Positions 37,535 through 45,541 of a stretch of 45,541 nucleotides of DNA are shown here, in pieces. Below the pieces are notes generated by a model. The model ran no database searches. It was not told where the DNA came from and saw only the letters and a program-made list of their open reading frames with translations. Source of the DNA: Nitrospirae bacterium JdFR-85 (GTDB lineage Bacteria > Nitrospirota > Thermodesulfovibrionia > Thermodesulfovibrionales > JdFR-85); the NCBI GenBank assembly GCA_002011745.1, contig MTOU01000002.1, positions 1 to 45,541 on the forward strand, read 5' to 3'. How positions within the stretch are numbered: position 1 is the stretch's first letter; each line of letters opens with the position of its first letter. The position numbers and the translations under genes are program-made.

Positions 37535-38618
37535 GTCAAGTTCTGGACCTACTATCGGAGTAGAACTGGAACTCCAATTGATACATTCAGAGACCTGCCA
37601 TTTACTGAATATAGCCCCCGAAGTCCTCAGAAGAGTGGATCAAAAATACCGCCAGAAGATAAAGGAAGAATTCCTGAAATCTATGATAGAAATCAACACA
37701 GGAATATGCGAAACTATCTCAGAAGTGGAGCAAGACCTCAGAGAATCCTTAGAGTATCTTGAAGGGATTCTAAAGCCCTTTGATGCAACCTTCTTTTCTG
37801 CAAGCCTTCATCCCTTTGCCCGTGGTTCAAGACAATCTGTAACAGACAATCCCAGATATAAACAGATCATGGAAGACCTCCAGATCGTTGGAAGAAGGTT
37901 TATTGCTCAGGGTCTTCATGTACATATAGGGGTCAAGGGACCTGAAGAGGCTATCCAGATAACAAACACCATAAGGATCTATCTTCCTCTGCTTCTTGCA
38001 CTTACCACGTCTTCACCCTTTTATGAAGGTGAAAAAACAGGGCTATTTTCATACAGAACAAAACTCTTTGAGGCACTACCCCGCTCTGGTATGCCTGAGT
38101 ATATAGATGGCTGGCATGAGTTCAACCACCTTGTACTGATGCTTATGAAGGCAGGATATATTGAGACAGTAAAAGACCTGTGGTGGGATGTAAGACCTCA
38201 TCCTGATTTTGGCACAGTTGAGATCAGGATATGTGATATCCCTTGCAGATTCAGAGACATTCTCGCAATTGCCGCATTTGTCCAAAGTATTGTTGTACAT
38301 ATAGGCAACCTTCCTCATCATCCAAAGACATATATACAGATTCATAGAGCAAATAAATGGCAGGCTGCAAGATACGGCCTTAATGGAGTCTTTGCAAATC
38401 CTATAAGCTCAGGAGTCCATCCTATCAGGGATGCGATTCTTGATCTGCTGAAGCTCATCCAGAATGAGGCAAGGAGTCTCGGCTGTTCAGAATATCTGAG
38501 GCATGTAGAGAGGATTCTGGAGAAAGGAACAGGAGCCCATAGACAGCTTGAACTCTTCCAGCAGACTTCTGATCTGAGGAAGGTTATAAAGACGATTCAA
38601 GGAGAATTCTTCTTATGA
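37521..38618 (+). CDS. GCS2-family carboxylate-amine ligase
   Basis: A 365-residue ATP-dependent ligase of the glutamate-cysteine ligase 2 family (YbdK-like). Signatures: TIGVELELQLIHSETCHL near residue 10, EFLKSMIEINTGICETI, a GLHVHIGVKGPEEAI segment with metal/ATP ligands near 133, and WWDVRPHPDFGTVEIRICDIP near 220. Members join a carboxylate to an amine, often glutamate to a second amino acid; true substrates are mostly unknown. It lies between an M20 amidohydrolase and a GGT-like enzyme with overlapping ends, pointing to synthesis and turnover of a gamma-glutamyl-type compound. No glutathione synthetase (gshB) is present here. Confidence 0.9.
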   Translation: MLEFKSSSGPTIGVELELQLIHSETCHLLNIAPEVLRRVDQKYRQKIKEEFLKSMIEINTGICETISEVEQDLRESLEYLEGILKPFDATFFSASLHPFARGSRQSVTDNPRYKQIMEDLQIVGRRFIAQGLHVHIGVKGPEEAIQITNTIRIYLPLLLALTTSSPFYEGEKTGLFSYRTKLFEALPRSGMPEYIDGWHEFNHLVLMLMKAGYIETVKDLWWDVRPHPDFGTVEIRICDIPCRFRDILAIAAFVQSIVVHIGNLPHHPKTYIQIHRANKWQAARYGLNGVFANPISSGVHPIRDAILDLLKLIQNEARSLGCSEYLRHVERILEKGTGAHRQLELFQQTSDLRKVIKTIQGEFFL

Positions 38619-40027
38619 AAGGAGCCGTCTCCTCAAGCCATCCCCTCACTACAGAGGCAGCTATAGAGATGCTCCAGAAAGGAGGAAATGCCTTTGATGC
38701 TGCAGTAGCTGCAGGGTTTGCATCTGTGGTTACAGAACCCACACTCTCGAGCCTTGGAGGAGGAGGCTTTCTTCTTGCCCACCTGTCTAAGAGTAAAGAG
38801 ACCTTAGTTTATGACTTCTTTGTTAATGCCCCTGGCAAGGATGCACCAGAAGGTGCTGAACCCAAAATGATACCTGTGCAATTAAAGTTTAAAGCCACTG
38901 TTCAGGAATTCTATATCGGGATGGGGTCTGTTGCCGTACCAGGTGTGTTGAAAGGACTAATACGCATATATGATGACCTCTGCAGTATGGAGATAGAAGA
39001 CCTAATAGCCCCTGCTCTCAGATACTTAGATGAAGGGATACCCTTGACTGAAAATCTGCTCTACCAGTTCGAGATACTGAGACCTATCCTTAATCTCACT
39101 GAATACGGCAGAGAGATTTTTGACACCTCAGGAGGTGACAGACTATACAATCCCCTACTGAAAGAGTTCCTTTCACTCTCTTCACCCCAGAGATGGATTG
39201 ATGAGTTCTATCTGAAAGGAGGCAAAAGGCTTGAAAAGGAGATGTCTAAGGAAGGTGGAATTCTAACATCTGAAGATATGCAATCCTATGAGGTTCAGCT
39301 CCATTATCCTCTTGAATGTAATTATAGAGGATACAGGATTCTCACAAACCCTCCACCATCCCTTGGTGGCAGACTGATATGTATTGCACTCGATTACCTG
39401 AAGCAGTTCCATATACATACTCTGTCACCATCAGAAATACAGGTCCTGAGATGTTCTGCTATGAAAGAGATGAACCGGTATAAAACTTCTAAAACAGGCA
39501 CCACCCATATAAGTATAATTGATGGCAATGGCAATGCAGCCTCAATAACCCTATCCAATGGGACAGGGTCTGGATGTTTCATGCCTAACACAGGCATCAT
39601 GCTCAACAATATGATGGGAGAGGAAGACTTGCATCCAGAAGGATTTTTTAAGACACCACCTGGCAAGAGAGTTGCCTCAATGATGAGTCCTACCTTTATA
39701 GAAAAAGACCGCAGAATCCATGCTGTGCTTGGCAGTGGTGGAAGCAAACGGATCAGAACAGCCATACTTCAGGTAATACTAAACCTAATAGATGAGGGAA
39801 TGGCTGTGAAGGAGGCTGTAGAAGCACCAAGATTCCACTTAGACGATGAAGAAGTGGTTCAGATGGAACCAGGGTTTGATGACAAAACAGCGGCTTTATT
39901 GAGTAAGATATATAATATAAACATATGGGACAGTAAAGACCTCTATTTTGGGGGAGTAAACATCGTAATGGGAGATTACACAGGCTGGGGAGACTCCCGG
40001 AGAGGTGGCCACTTTATGAGTATTTAA
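38615..40027 (+). CDS. ggt: Gamma-glutamyltransferase family protein
   Basis: A 470-residue N-terminal-nucleophile hydrolase of the GGT family. AVSSSHPLTTEAAIEMLQKGGNAFDAAVA opens the large subunit; LGGGGFLLAH, and the autocleavage/nucleophile site KTGTTHISIID (nucleophile Thr296) with NGTGSG and LGSGGSKRI in the small subunit are all there. It is shorter than E. coli GGT (about 580) and starts without a signal peptide, so it is likely cytoplasmic. The usual D-F-R-E-x-A-P motif, whose arginine binds the gamma-glutamyl alpha-carboxylate, reads DFFVNAP here. It may thus use a different acyl donor. It overlaps the ligase gene by 4 bases (ATGA). Confidence 0.87.
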   Translation: MKGAVSSSHPLTTEAAIEMLQKGGNAFDAAVAAGFASVVTEPTLSSLGGGGFLLAHLSKSKETLVYDFFVNAPGKDAPEGAEPKMIPVQLKFKATVQEFYIGMGSVAVPGVLKGLIRIYDDLCSMEIEDLIAPALRYLDEGIPLTENLLYQFEILRPILNLTEYGREIFDTSGGDRLYNPLLKEFLSLSSPQRWIDEFYLKGGKRLEKEMSKEGGILTSEDMQSYEVQLHYPLECNYRGYRILTNPPPSLGGRLICIALDYLKQFHIHTLSPSEIQVLRCSAMKEMNRYKTSKTGTTHISIIDGNGNAASITLSNGTGSGCFMPNTGIMLNNMMGEEDLHPEGFFKTPPGKRVASMMSPTFIEKDRRIHAVLGSGGSKRIRTAILQVILNLIDEGMAVKEAVEAPRFHLDDEEVVQMEPGFDDKTAALLSKIYNINIWDSKDLYFGGVNIVMGDYTGWGDSRRGGHFMSI

Positions 40028-40052
40028 CTTAATAAATAATGAGGAGGTAAAT

Positions 40053-40556
40053 ATGAAAAGGTTTTTGATAACTGTAGTAATCTTACTCTTTTCTGCTGTC
40101 TCAGTTCAGGCAGGCAGTCTGCCAAAATATTCAGAACTCTACAAGTTTCTTATTGACCTTAGAGGCTGGAAGGCTGAACAACCCACAGGGTCAAACATGA
40201 GTAGCCCAATGGGTGAGATGGTCACAGCAGAAAGGACATACCATAAAGGCTCCAAAGAACTCCATGCACAAATATTAGGTGGTTTCTCTGCTATGGCTGC
40301 ATGGGTTCCCTTCGGAATGGGCATGACCTATGATAGCCCTGATGAGTTCTTTAAGACATTTTCACTGGAGGGTTTCCCTGCTGGTGTAAGCCATCAAAAG
40401 GGGGACAATTCTGGAACAGTTGTAGTCCAGATCAAAGGAGTTACCAATACTCAAGGGGTTGTGTTTGTACTCAACTACAACAAGATGTCCTATGAAGAGG
40501 CTATAGATATTGTGAAGAAATTTCCTTTAAAGGAGATAAAAAAGGTTTTTAGATAG
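40053..40556 (+). CDS. Exported protein of unknown function
   Basis: A 167-residue protein with a clear Sec signal peptide (MKRFLITVVILLFSAVSVQAG, cleavage probably after QAG or VQA). The mature part is 145 residues, contains LPKYSELYKFLIDLRGWKAEQPTG and an AERTYHKGSKELHAQILGG strand, and has no cysteines. It looks like a small periplasmic protein; I do not recognise the family. It has a GGAGG Shine-Dalgarno and lies between ggt and the DNA glycosylase on the same strand, 25 and 2 bases away. Confidence 0.8.
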   Translation: MKRFLITVVILLFSAVSVQAGSLPKYSELYKFLIDLRGWKAEQPTGSNMSSPMGEMVTAERTYHKGSKELHAQILGGFSAMAAWVPFGMGMTYDSPDEFFKTFSLEGFPAGVSHQKGDNSGTVVVQIKGVTNTQGVVFVLNYNKMSYEEAIDIVKKFPLKEIKKVFR

Positions 40557-40558
40557 AG

Positions 40559-41248
40559 GTGAAGAAGGGGAATAGATACTTTATAGATAGAGCGTTTAAA
40601 CTCCTTTACAACACCTATGGTCCTCAGTACTGGTGGCCAGCAGACAGTACCTTTGAGGTGATGGTTGGGGCCATTCTTACACAGAATACAAACTGGACCA
40701 ATGTAGAGAAGGCAATATCAAATCTAAAAGCTGCTGGCCTGCTCTCACCCCATACACTTTATAAACTACCCATTGAAAGACTCTCAGAATTCATAAGGCC
40801 TGCTGGATACTATAATATAAAGGCAGAAAGACTACGGGCATTCCTTGAATACCTCCATCATAGATGGTGTGGAGATATAGAGCGCATGAAAAAAGAAGAT
40901 ACTGAAACACTAAGAAAGGAATTGCTTCAGGTGAAAGGCATAGGACCAGAAACAGCGGACTCAATACTGCTTTATGCATTTAACAGACCTGTATTTGTTG
41001 TAGATGCCTACACAAAGAGGATTCTCCAGAGACATGGTATTGTGGGAGAGGATGCCAAATATTCTGAAATTCAAGACCTCTTCCAGAGTAGCTTACCACG
41101 GGACCCTCAACTCTTCAATGAGTATCATGCCCTTCTGGTCGCTGTAGGAAAGAACCACTGTAAAAGAAAACCCCTCTGCAGCAGATGTCCCTTAGGTTCT
41201 CTTCTTCCTGAAAAACTCCAAAATAGTGTATCCACCACAGGGCGGTGA
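40559..41248 (+). CDS. HhH-GPD DNA glycosylase, MagIII/3-methyladenine type
   Basis: A 229-residue protein of the endonuclease III superfamily starting with GTG. It has QYWWPADSTFEVMVGAILTQNTNW and FIRPAGYYNIKAERL, which match the MagIII/MpgII branch (3-methyladenine glycosylase), then the helix-hairpin-helix LLQVKGIGPETADSILLYA and the catalytic aspartate in VFVVDAYTKR. In endonuclease III the lyase lysine sits in the GIGxKTA position; here it is Glu, so a monofunctional glycosylase is expected. The C-terminus has CKRKPLCSRC, three of four iron-sulfur cysteines; the fourth position is Leu. The 3' end overlaps an opposite-strand gene by 57 bases. Confidence 0.87.
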   Translation: MKKGNRYFIDRAFKLLYNTYGPQYWWPADSTFEVMVGAILTQNTNWTNVEKAISNLKAAGLLSPHTLYKLPIERLSEFIRPAGYYNIKAERLRAFLEYLHHRWCGDIERMKKEDTETLRKELLQVKGIGPETADSILLYAFNRPVFVVDAYTKRILQRHGIVGEDAKYSEIQDLFQSSLPRDPQLFNEYHALLVAVGKNHCKRKPLCSRCPLGSLLPEKLQNSVSTTGR

Positions 41249-41494
41249 GGAACCACTCTGCCTGAACTCACATCCATCAATAAAGAACTCACACCTGTGG
41301 CAGATGTTATTCAGGATCCAGTCATCTTGTGAGTAGTCTATCCAGTAATCATCAGGCACTTCTTTTAGATCATCTTCTCTGAATTCTGATACAATAAACC
41401 TATAGGCACCACAGTATAATTCTGTCTTTTCTTCTTTATAAAAAGTACAATAGGCCTTACATATACCCTCTATCCAGCGCTTTTCCTTCTTCAT
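41192..41494 (-). CDS. Cysteine-rich hypothetical protein
   Basis: A 100-residue protein with seven cysteines (residues 12, 16, 28, 65, 68, 75, 86), including a CxxC in NNICHRCEFF and a C-x3-C near the start. The spacing suggests a metal or iron-sulfur site, though no known motif is matched. It is acidic in the middle (EFREDDLKEVPDDYW). The start overlaps the yicC stop by 4 bases, so it is co-translated with yicC. Its 3' end runs 57 bases antisense into the glycosylase gene. Function unknown. Confidence 0.7.
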   Translation of the reverse strand: MKKEKRWIEGICKAYCTFYKEEKTELYCGAYRFIVSEFREDDLKEVPDDYWIDYSQDDWILNNICHRCEFFIDGCEFRQSGSSPPCGGYTILEFFRKKRT

Positions 41495-42342
41495 TGTAGA
41501 TTCTGTGCCTGTTCTCTTATCTTCTCTATCTCTGTCTTAACCTTTACCACTCTTTCTGATATTCTGTAGTCTGTTGATTTAGAACCTATGGTATTTATCT
41601 CACGGAAACACTCCTGTAAAATAAAGTCCAGCTTTCTCCCCACAGAGGGCCCCTTCCTCAGAGTATCCCTTAGTTGTTTAATATGACTCTTAAGCCTTGA
41701 TAGTTCCTCTGAGATATCCGCCTTTTCTGCCATAAAGGCTATCTCCTGTAAAAGCCTCGTCTCATCTATCTCTGAATTATCAATAAGACGTTGCACCTTT
41801 TCTTTTAATTCCTTGAATCTCTCATCAACTAATTCAGAACTGAGCTCTTCAATCTCCTTGATCATCTCCTCCACTGCATCAATAATATTGTAAATCCCTT
41901 CAACAAGCATAAGACCTTCCTTGATCCTCATCTCCCTTAGCTTCTCTAATGCCTCTCGGAAGGTGGCCTCAAGGGCATCAAGACTGAAATCTGGCTCCTG
42001 CTGAAATATACTATCCCTGAACCAGAAGAGATGGGTAATTCCTGGAGATTCCTCAAGACCTTCTGCTTCCTTTAGCTCTTTCAAAGCCTTAATTACTGAA
42101 GCAGCAAGTCTTCTGTTGATCCCTATTTTTATCTCAATATCTTCTGTAAAGGTGACTGTGATATCAAATCTGCCCCGGCTGAAATACTCTTTAAGTATAT
42201 TCCGCAGATGCATCTCATAGGGATTGAGAAAATAGGGCATCCTGAAATGGATATCCATAAACCTGTGATTAACTGATCTTGCCTCTACTCTGAAGCCCCT
42301 GTTTTCTGCATCCCCAAAACCTGTCATACTCTGAATTTCCAT
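41491..42342 (-). CDS. yicC: YicC-family endoribonuclease
   Basis: A 283-residue protein with the hallmark N-terminus QSMTGFGDAENRGFRVEARSVNHRFMDI and C-terminal DUF1732 helices (LLQEIAFMAEKADISEELSRLKSHI, then GRKLDFILQECFREINTIGSKS). YicC proteins form hexameric endoribonucleases; in E. coli YicC helps degrade the small RNA RyhB. The central part is a long charged helix region. It lies one base after the SPL-like radical SAM gene on the same strand. Length and motifs are normal. Confidence 0.94.
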   Translation of the reverse strand: MEIQSMTGFGDAENRGFRVEARSVNHRFMDIHFRMPYFLNPYEMHLRNILKEYFSRGRFDITVTFTEDIEIKIGINRRLAASVIKALKELKEAEGLEESPGITHLFWFRDSIFQQEPDFSLDALEATFREALEKLREMRIKEGLMLVEGIYNIIDAVEEMIKEIEELSSELVDERFKELKEKVQRLIDNSEIDETRLLQEIAFMAEKADISEELSRLKSHIKQLRDTLRKGPSVGRKLDFILQECFREINTIGSKSTDYRISERVVKVKTEIEKIREQAQNLQ

Positions 42343-42343
42343 T

Positions 42344-43381
42344 CTACTCTCCTGAGAAGTGTGCTATTTTTTCATATCTTTCCCTTTCTGGTTCCTTTAC
42401 TCCAATGGAGAATCTCCTGTGGAGAGAGGTGGCAAATAACCAATCAAGATGTCCAATACTTTTGGGATGATATCCGAAGACCTTATCCCATACATCCCAT
42501 CTCTCCATACAGAGATAGACTATTGAATCTCCAGAGAGGTATTTCATCAATTCCTCATAAAGGAGCCTGTACATTTGGACTCTTATTGGCTTCACATACC
42601 TCATCTTTCCATCATCTCCAACAACCATCTCCGCAAGGGTTATATTGGTGGAAGGATGGTTTATCTCAATGAGTCTCTTCATCTCCGGTGAGAATCTGAG
42701 AGAACCAATAGATACCCATACTAACCTTTCCTCTGGCACCACGGAGAATATCTCCTGCACCAGGTGTCTGTAATCCTCTTGCCAGCCATTATACAGGATC
42801 ATAGGATCAAAATGTATCCCTAAGAGATAGCCTGCATCAACAACTGCCTTCATAGCCCTCAGCCTCTGCTTTAATGCTGCAGTCGCCTTCTCTTCGGTCT
42901 CGATAATTCTTTCTGTATTTACAGACCAGGAAACAATGGTTTTACCTTTATGTCTTACACGGAGTATAGGCTCAACTACTGCTGATTTGGTCTTAAGCTC
43001 CAGAACTGCATTGGGTATATCTGCAAATCTCTCTATAAGCATTGATGCCTGTGGAAACACCCTTTCAAGGGCAAGACTGTCACCAAGCTCCCATGTACCT
43101 ATCCGGAACATTCTCCAGGGTTGTCTGTTTGTCTTCTCCAAGACCTCTTCAATTATACTATCAATATCTGTTATAACCTTGGTCTTGCTGTCATTCAGGT
43201 ATTGCTGCAAAAAACAGTAGGTACAATTAAAAGGACAGTTCTGAACCGTTTTTATCACATGCACTCTGCAGCAAAGGTATTTCTCATTAAAAGTGGCACA
43301 TACTCCCATCACATTTCCCTTTTTCTCTTCTAAGGTCTCCAAACCCCTTGTGCCCTCTTCATAATCCACCCTTCCTCCCAT
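42344..43381 (-). CDS. Radical SAM protein, spore-photoproduct-lyase-like family
   Basis: A 345-residue radical SAM enzyme with the cluster motif CPFNCTYCFLQQYLN (C49, C53, C56), preceded by HVIKTVQN. Downstream strands include FRIGTWELGDSLALERVFP, VLELKTKSA, IVSWSVNTERII and LLGIHFDPMI, the pattern of SplB-like proteins in non-sporulating bacteria. The cysteine that serves as hydrogen donor in true spore photoproduct lyase is not seen at the matching place (RIGTWELGDS instead), so DNA photolesion repair is doubtful. The order is NifB-like, HesA-like, this gene, yicC, all leftward. The substrate is unknown. Confidence 0.82.
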   Translation of the reverse strand: MGGRVDYEEGTRGLETLEEKKGNVMGVCATFNEKYLCCRVHVIKTVQNCPFNCTYCFLQQYLNDSKTKVITDIDSIIEEVLEKTNRQPWRMFRIGTWELGDSLALERVFPQASMLIERFADIPNAVLELKTKSAVVEPILRVRHKGKTIVSWSVNTERIIETEEKATAALKQRLRAMKAVVDAGYLLGIHFDPMILYNGWQEDYRHLVQEIFSVVPEERLVWVSIGSLRFSPEMKRLIEINHPSTNITLAEMVVGDDGKMRYVKPIRVQMYRLLYEELMKYLSGDSIVYLCMERWDVWDKVFGYHPKSIGHLDWLFATSLHRRFSIGVKEPERERYEKIAHFSGE

Positions 43382-43426
43382 AGTCTTGATTTTACACTTT
43401 TAATAATTGAAGGGACAACCTTAGGG

Positions 43427-44188
43427 TTAAACCTTTCTGGTACATACTGAGCAATTATTATTCCTGCGTATCTTTACTTTTTTGAATTCCATGTCTATAG
43501 TACTGATTAAAAGCATCTCTGATTTTAGAGGTCTTCCATAGCCTGTTAATATCTTTATGGCTTCGATACTCATAATACAACCAAGGAGACCTGAAACAGC
43601 ACCAAGCACAGGAAAGCCTAACTCCTTCCATTCAGGATCATCATCAGGGAAGACACAATTAAGACAAGGTGTCTTACCACTGATCACACTGAAAAGATAT
43701 CCTTCCATTCCGTTCATTGCAGCCTCAACCATTGGAGTTTTATTTTTCACACATGCCTCATTCAGAACTCTCCGTTCCTCAAAGTTTGGCCTTGCTGAAA
43801 GTGCAATATCAACTCCATCAAGAAACTTCCAGACACTGTCTTTTGTCAGTCTCTCATCAAATATCTCCACTCTTACATCAGGATTTATCTCCTCAATAGT
43901 CTTTTTTGCCTGTACCACCCTGCTACGACCAATCCACTCGTGTCTCATTAGTATCTGACGATTCATATTAGACAGGGTAAGATTCCCTGCATGTACAAAT
44001 ACCATTCTTCCAATGCCTGCAACTGCAAGATATACTGCGGCAGTACCTCCAAGCCCTCCAATACCTGCAACCAGAGCTGTAGCCTTTTTCAGTCTATACT
44101 GATGCTCCAGTGTGTAACCCTGGAGCATCAACTGTCTTCGGTATCGTTCTACTTCCCTCTCACTGAGGCTATTAAAGAACCATCTCAC
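43427..44188 (-). CDS. HesA/MoeB/ThiF-family E1-like adenylyltransferase
   Basis: A 253-residue E1-like enzyme. LSEREVERYRRQLMLQGYT leads to the nucleotide site ALVAGIGGLGGTAAVYLA (near residue 42), then NMNRQILMRHEWIG with the conserved arginine. Two zinc cysteine pairs, CLNC and CSVC, close the fold. Such enzymes adenylate the C-terminal glycine of ThiS/MoaD-like carriers. In MoeB the D-N-x-x-x-R motif supplies the Mg-ATP aspartate; here the matching stretch is SARPNFEERR. It overlaps the NifB-like gene by 17 bases, and resembles HesA genes of nitrogenase regions. It could also serve the sulfur carrier at 31652-31933. Confidence 0.88.
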   Translation of the reverse strand: MRWFFNSLSEREVERYRRQLMLQGYTLEHQYRLKKATALVAGIGGLGGTAAVYLAVAGIGRMVFVHAGNLTLSNMNRQILMRHEWIGRSRVVQAKKTIEEINPDVRVEIFDERLTKDSVWKFLDGVDIALSARPNFEERRVLNEACVKNKTPMVEAAMNGMEGYLFSVISGKTPCLNCVFPDDDPEWKELGFPVLGAVSGLLGCIMSIEAIKILTGYGRPLKSEMLLISTIDMEFKKVKIRRNNNCSVCTRKV

Positions 44189-45062
44189 AGTACTCTTCCC
44201 CTATTTTTGACATAAGGGTCTCTAACTCCATATCCATGTCCTCACTGAGGTTACCACAGGCATCAGCCCTACATTGGCGGCAGTGTGTCATCTGAGGAAG
44301 ATAGATTCTGCTTTTTTCTCGTACTTCTTGTAGCATCTCATATGTTGGTCTTTTAAGAGTTCTAAACTCAGCCTGTGGAATAAGAGGTATAATATTGTGT
44401 ATAACAGCACCCCTTCTTCCAGCAAGCCATGCAATCATAGGAATCTCTTCATCATTTATTCCAGGAATTAAAACTGAATTTATCTTTACAATTATGCCCG
44501 CCTCTACAGCCTCTCTCAAACCTTTCCACTGATTGCACAACAGACACTCTACTGCTGTCTTTCCTGTAAGAGTTTCACCTCTGTAAGACACCCATGAGTA
44601 AATCCTCTCAGCAACCTCAGGAATTACAGCATTTATGGTTATGGTAATACTTTTCACACCAGCCTTTATTAGATCGTCAAGCCTTTCATACAGAAGCAAG
44701 CCATTTGTGGATACACAGAGAATTATCTCTGGAAATTCTTTCTTCACTGCTCTTAACACCTCAAAAGTGGTCTTATTGGCAAGAGGTTCTCCAGGACCTG
44801 CCACTGCAATCACCCTAAGTCGCTCATTCCTTGTAACAATAGATCTTACTCTTTCTATCGCCTCTTGGACAGTCAGCACTCTACTTGATATACCAGGCCT
44901 TGATTCATTGGGGCAATCATATTTTCTAAGACAGTATTTACAATGGATGTTGCATAAAGGAGCCACCGGAAGATGAATTCTACCGAATCGAGAATGTGCA
45001 TCTCCTGAAAAACATGGATGAACTTTTATAATTTCATTTCTGCTCCTAAAAAAGGTTTTCAT
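44172..45062 (-). CDS. NifB-like radical SAM protein
   Basis: A 296-residue protein matching the NifB core without the NifX-like C-terminal domain. VHPCFSGDAHSRFGRIHLPVAPLCNIHCKYCLRKYDCPNESRPG contains Cys17, the radical SAM cysteines (C37, C41, C44) and C50; the C-terminal THCRQCRADACGNLSED (near residue 260) supplies ligands of the accessory clusters. NifB fuses two 4Fe-4S clusters with a carbide to make NifB-co, the nitrogenase cofactor core. A PII gene lies divergently upstream, which fits a nitrogen-fixation setting, but no nifH, D or K is in view. It is annotated NifB-like because stand-alone relatives without nitrogenase exist. Confidence 0.87.
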   Translation of the reverse strand: MKTFFRSRNEIIKVHPCFSGDAHSRFGRIHLPVAPLCNIHCKYCLRKYDCPNESRPGISSRVLTVQEAIERVRSIVTRNERLRVIAVAGPGEPLANKTTFEVLRAVKKEFPEIILCVSTNGLLLYERLDDLIKAGVKSITITINAVIPEVAERIYSWVSYRGETLTGKTAVECLLCNQWKGLREAVEAGIIVKINSVLIPGINDEEIPMIAWLAGRRGAVIHNIIPLIPQAEFRTLKRPTYEMLQEVREKSRIYLPQMTHCRQCRADACGNLSEDMDMELETLMSKIGEEYCEMVL

Positions 45063-45218
45063 ATCAATTCTCCTTTGAGATGTTTAAAAACTATAAAGCA
45101 AATGCAGTGCCAGATATAAGAACCTGAATTTGCAGAATATTTCTTTTTCTTTAACAATACATTTCTGTCAATCCATTACATTTTTGTTAGTCCCTCCGAA
45201 TCAGTTGAAAGATTTTTA

Positions 45219-45289
45219 TTGACAAAAATGTTTGTTCTGGTTTAACATATCTTAAATAGGCAAACGGCAACCAATTACCTATAGGGAGG
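45219..45289 (+). promoter_or_regulatory. Candidate promoter and ribosome binding site of the PII gene
   Basis: TTGACA at 45219-45224 lies 18 nt before TAACAT at 45243-45248; GGGAGG at 45284-45289 is 7 bases before the ATG at 45297. I saw no sigma-54 TGGCAC-N5-TTGC element, which many PII genes have. The 45063-45218 stretch is AT-rich and divergent with the NifB-like gene; I see no other feature in it. Confidence 0.45.
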
Positions 45290-45296
45290 ACAGAGG

Positions 45297-45541
<245 letters not shown>

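Noticed and set aside
45063-45296. Sigma-54 promoter upstream of the PII gene
   Set aside because: No TGGCAC-N5-TTGC element was found; a sigma-70-like TTGACA/TAACAT pair is the better candidate.

Overview
The window reads as a chromosomal segment of a Gram-negative, probably anaerobic bacterium. It has an O-antigen ligase and LPS-type glycosyltransferases, an archaeal-type cofactor-independent phosphoglycerate mutase, a DsrE-family protein, a NifB-like radical SAM protein and heavy AGA/AGG/ATA codon use. Nitrospirota (Thermodesulfovibrio-like) is my best guess, but it is inference from gene content, not a marker-gene placement.

Region A (1-6874) is a toxin-antitoxin island leading into CRISPR adaptation genes. 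It holds an MNT nucleotidyltransferase, an AbrB/PIN pair, a DUF4143 ATPase behind a strong palindrome, a vapBC pair, cas4, a second vapBC pair on the opposite strand, then cas1 and cas2. Both vapC toxins near cas4 carry a one-base homopolymer frameshift. No interference gene (cas3, 5, 6, 7, 8, 10) is in the window.

Region B (6875-14707) is a leader with a near-consensus promoter, then a CRISPR array that I counted at 115 repeats (30 nt) and 114 spacers (33-42 nt). All repeats look identical except the last, which ends in A instead of C. The spacers are unusual: many contain long perfect inverted repeats, several span a Shine-Dalgarno plus start codon, one matches a tRNA-Leu D-arm, and two overlap by 18 nt on one lost target.

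Region C (14795-25415) is housekeeping and envelope: a Kef-type antiporter, a TGS-domain GTPase, an RlmI-like methyltransferase, a UbiA prenyltransferase, a DsrE protein, ilvN-ilvB, an O-antigen ligase and two family 2 glycosyltransferases.

Region D (25537-36255) is a long leftward block of central metabolism: hisF-tkt, then an apparent operon thrC-like / ThiS-like carrier / NIL domain / thrC / apgM / lysC / zwf / pgl behind a good promoter. The carrier and NIL protein between two threonine synthase-like enzymes suggest a sulfur-carrier-dependent homocysteine or cysteine route.

Region E (36344-45541) has a rightward M20 hydrolase / GCS2 ligase / GGT-like operon, a secreted protein, and a MagIII-like DNA glycosylase. 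A leftward series follows (NifB-like, HesA-like, SPL-like, YicC, Cys-rich protein). Divergent from NifB is a PII gene cut by the window end and interrupted by a third homopolymer frameshift. Three such one-base losses in 45 kb suggest sequencing or assembly indels.
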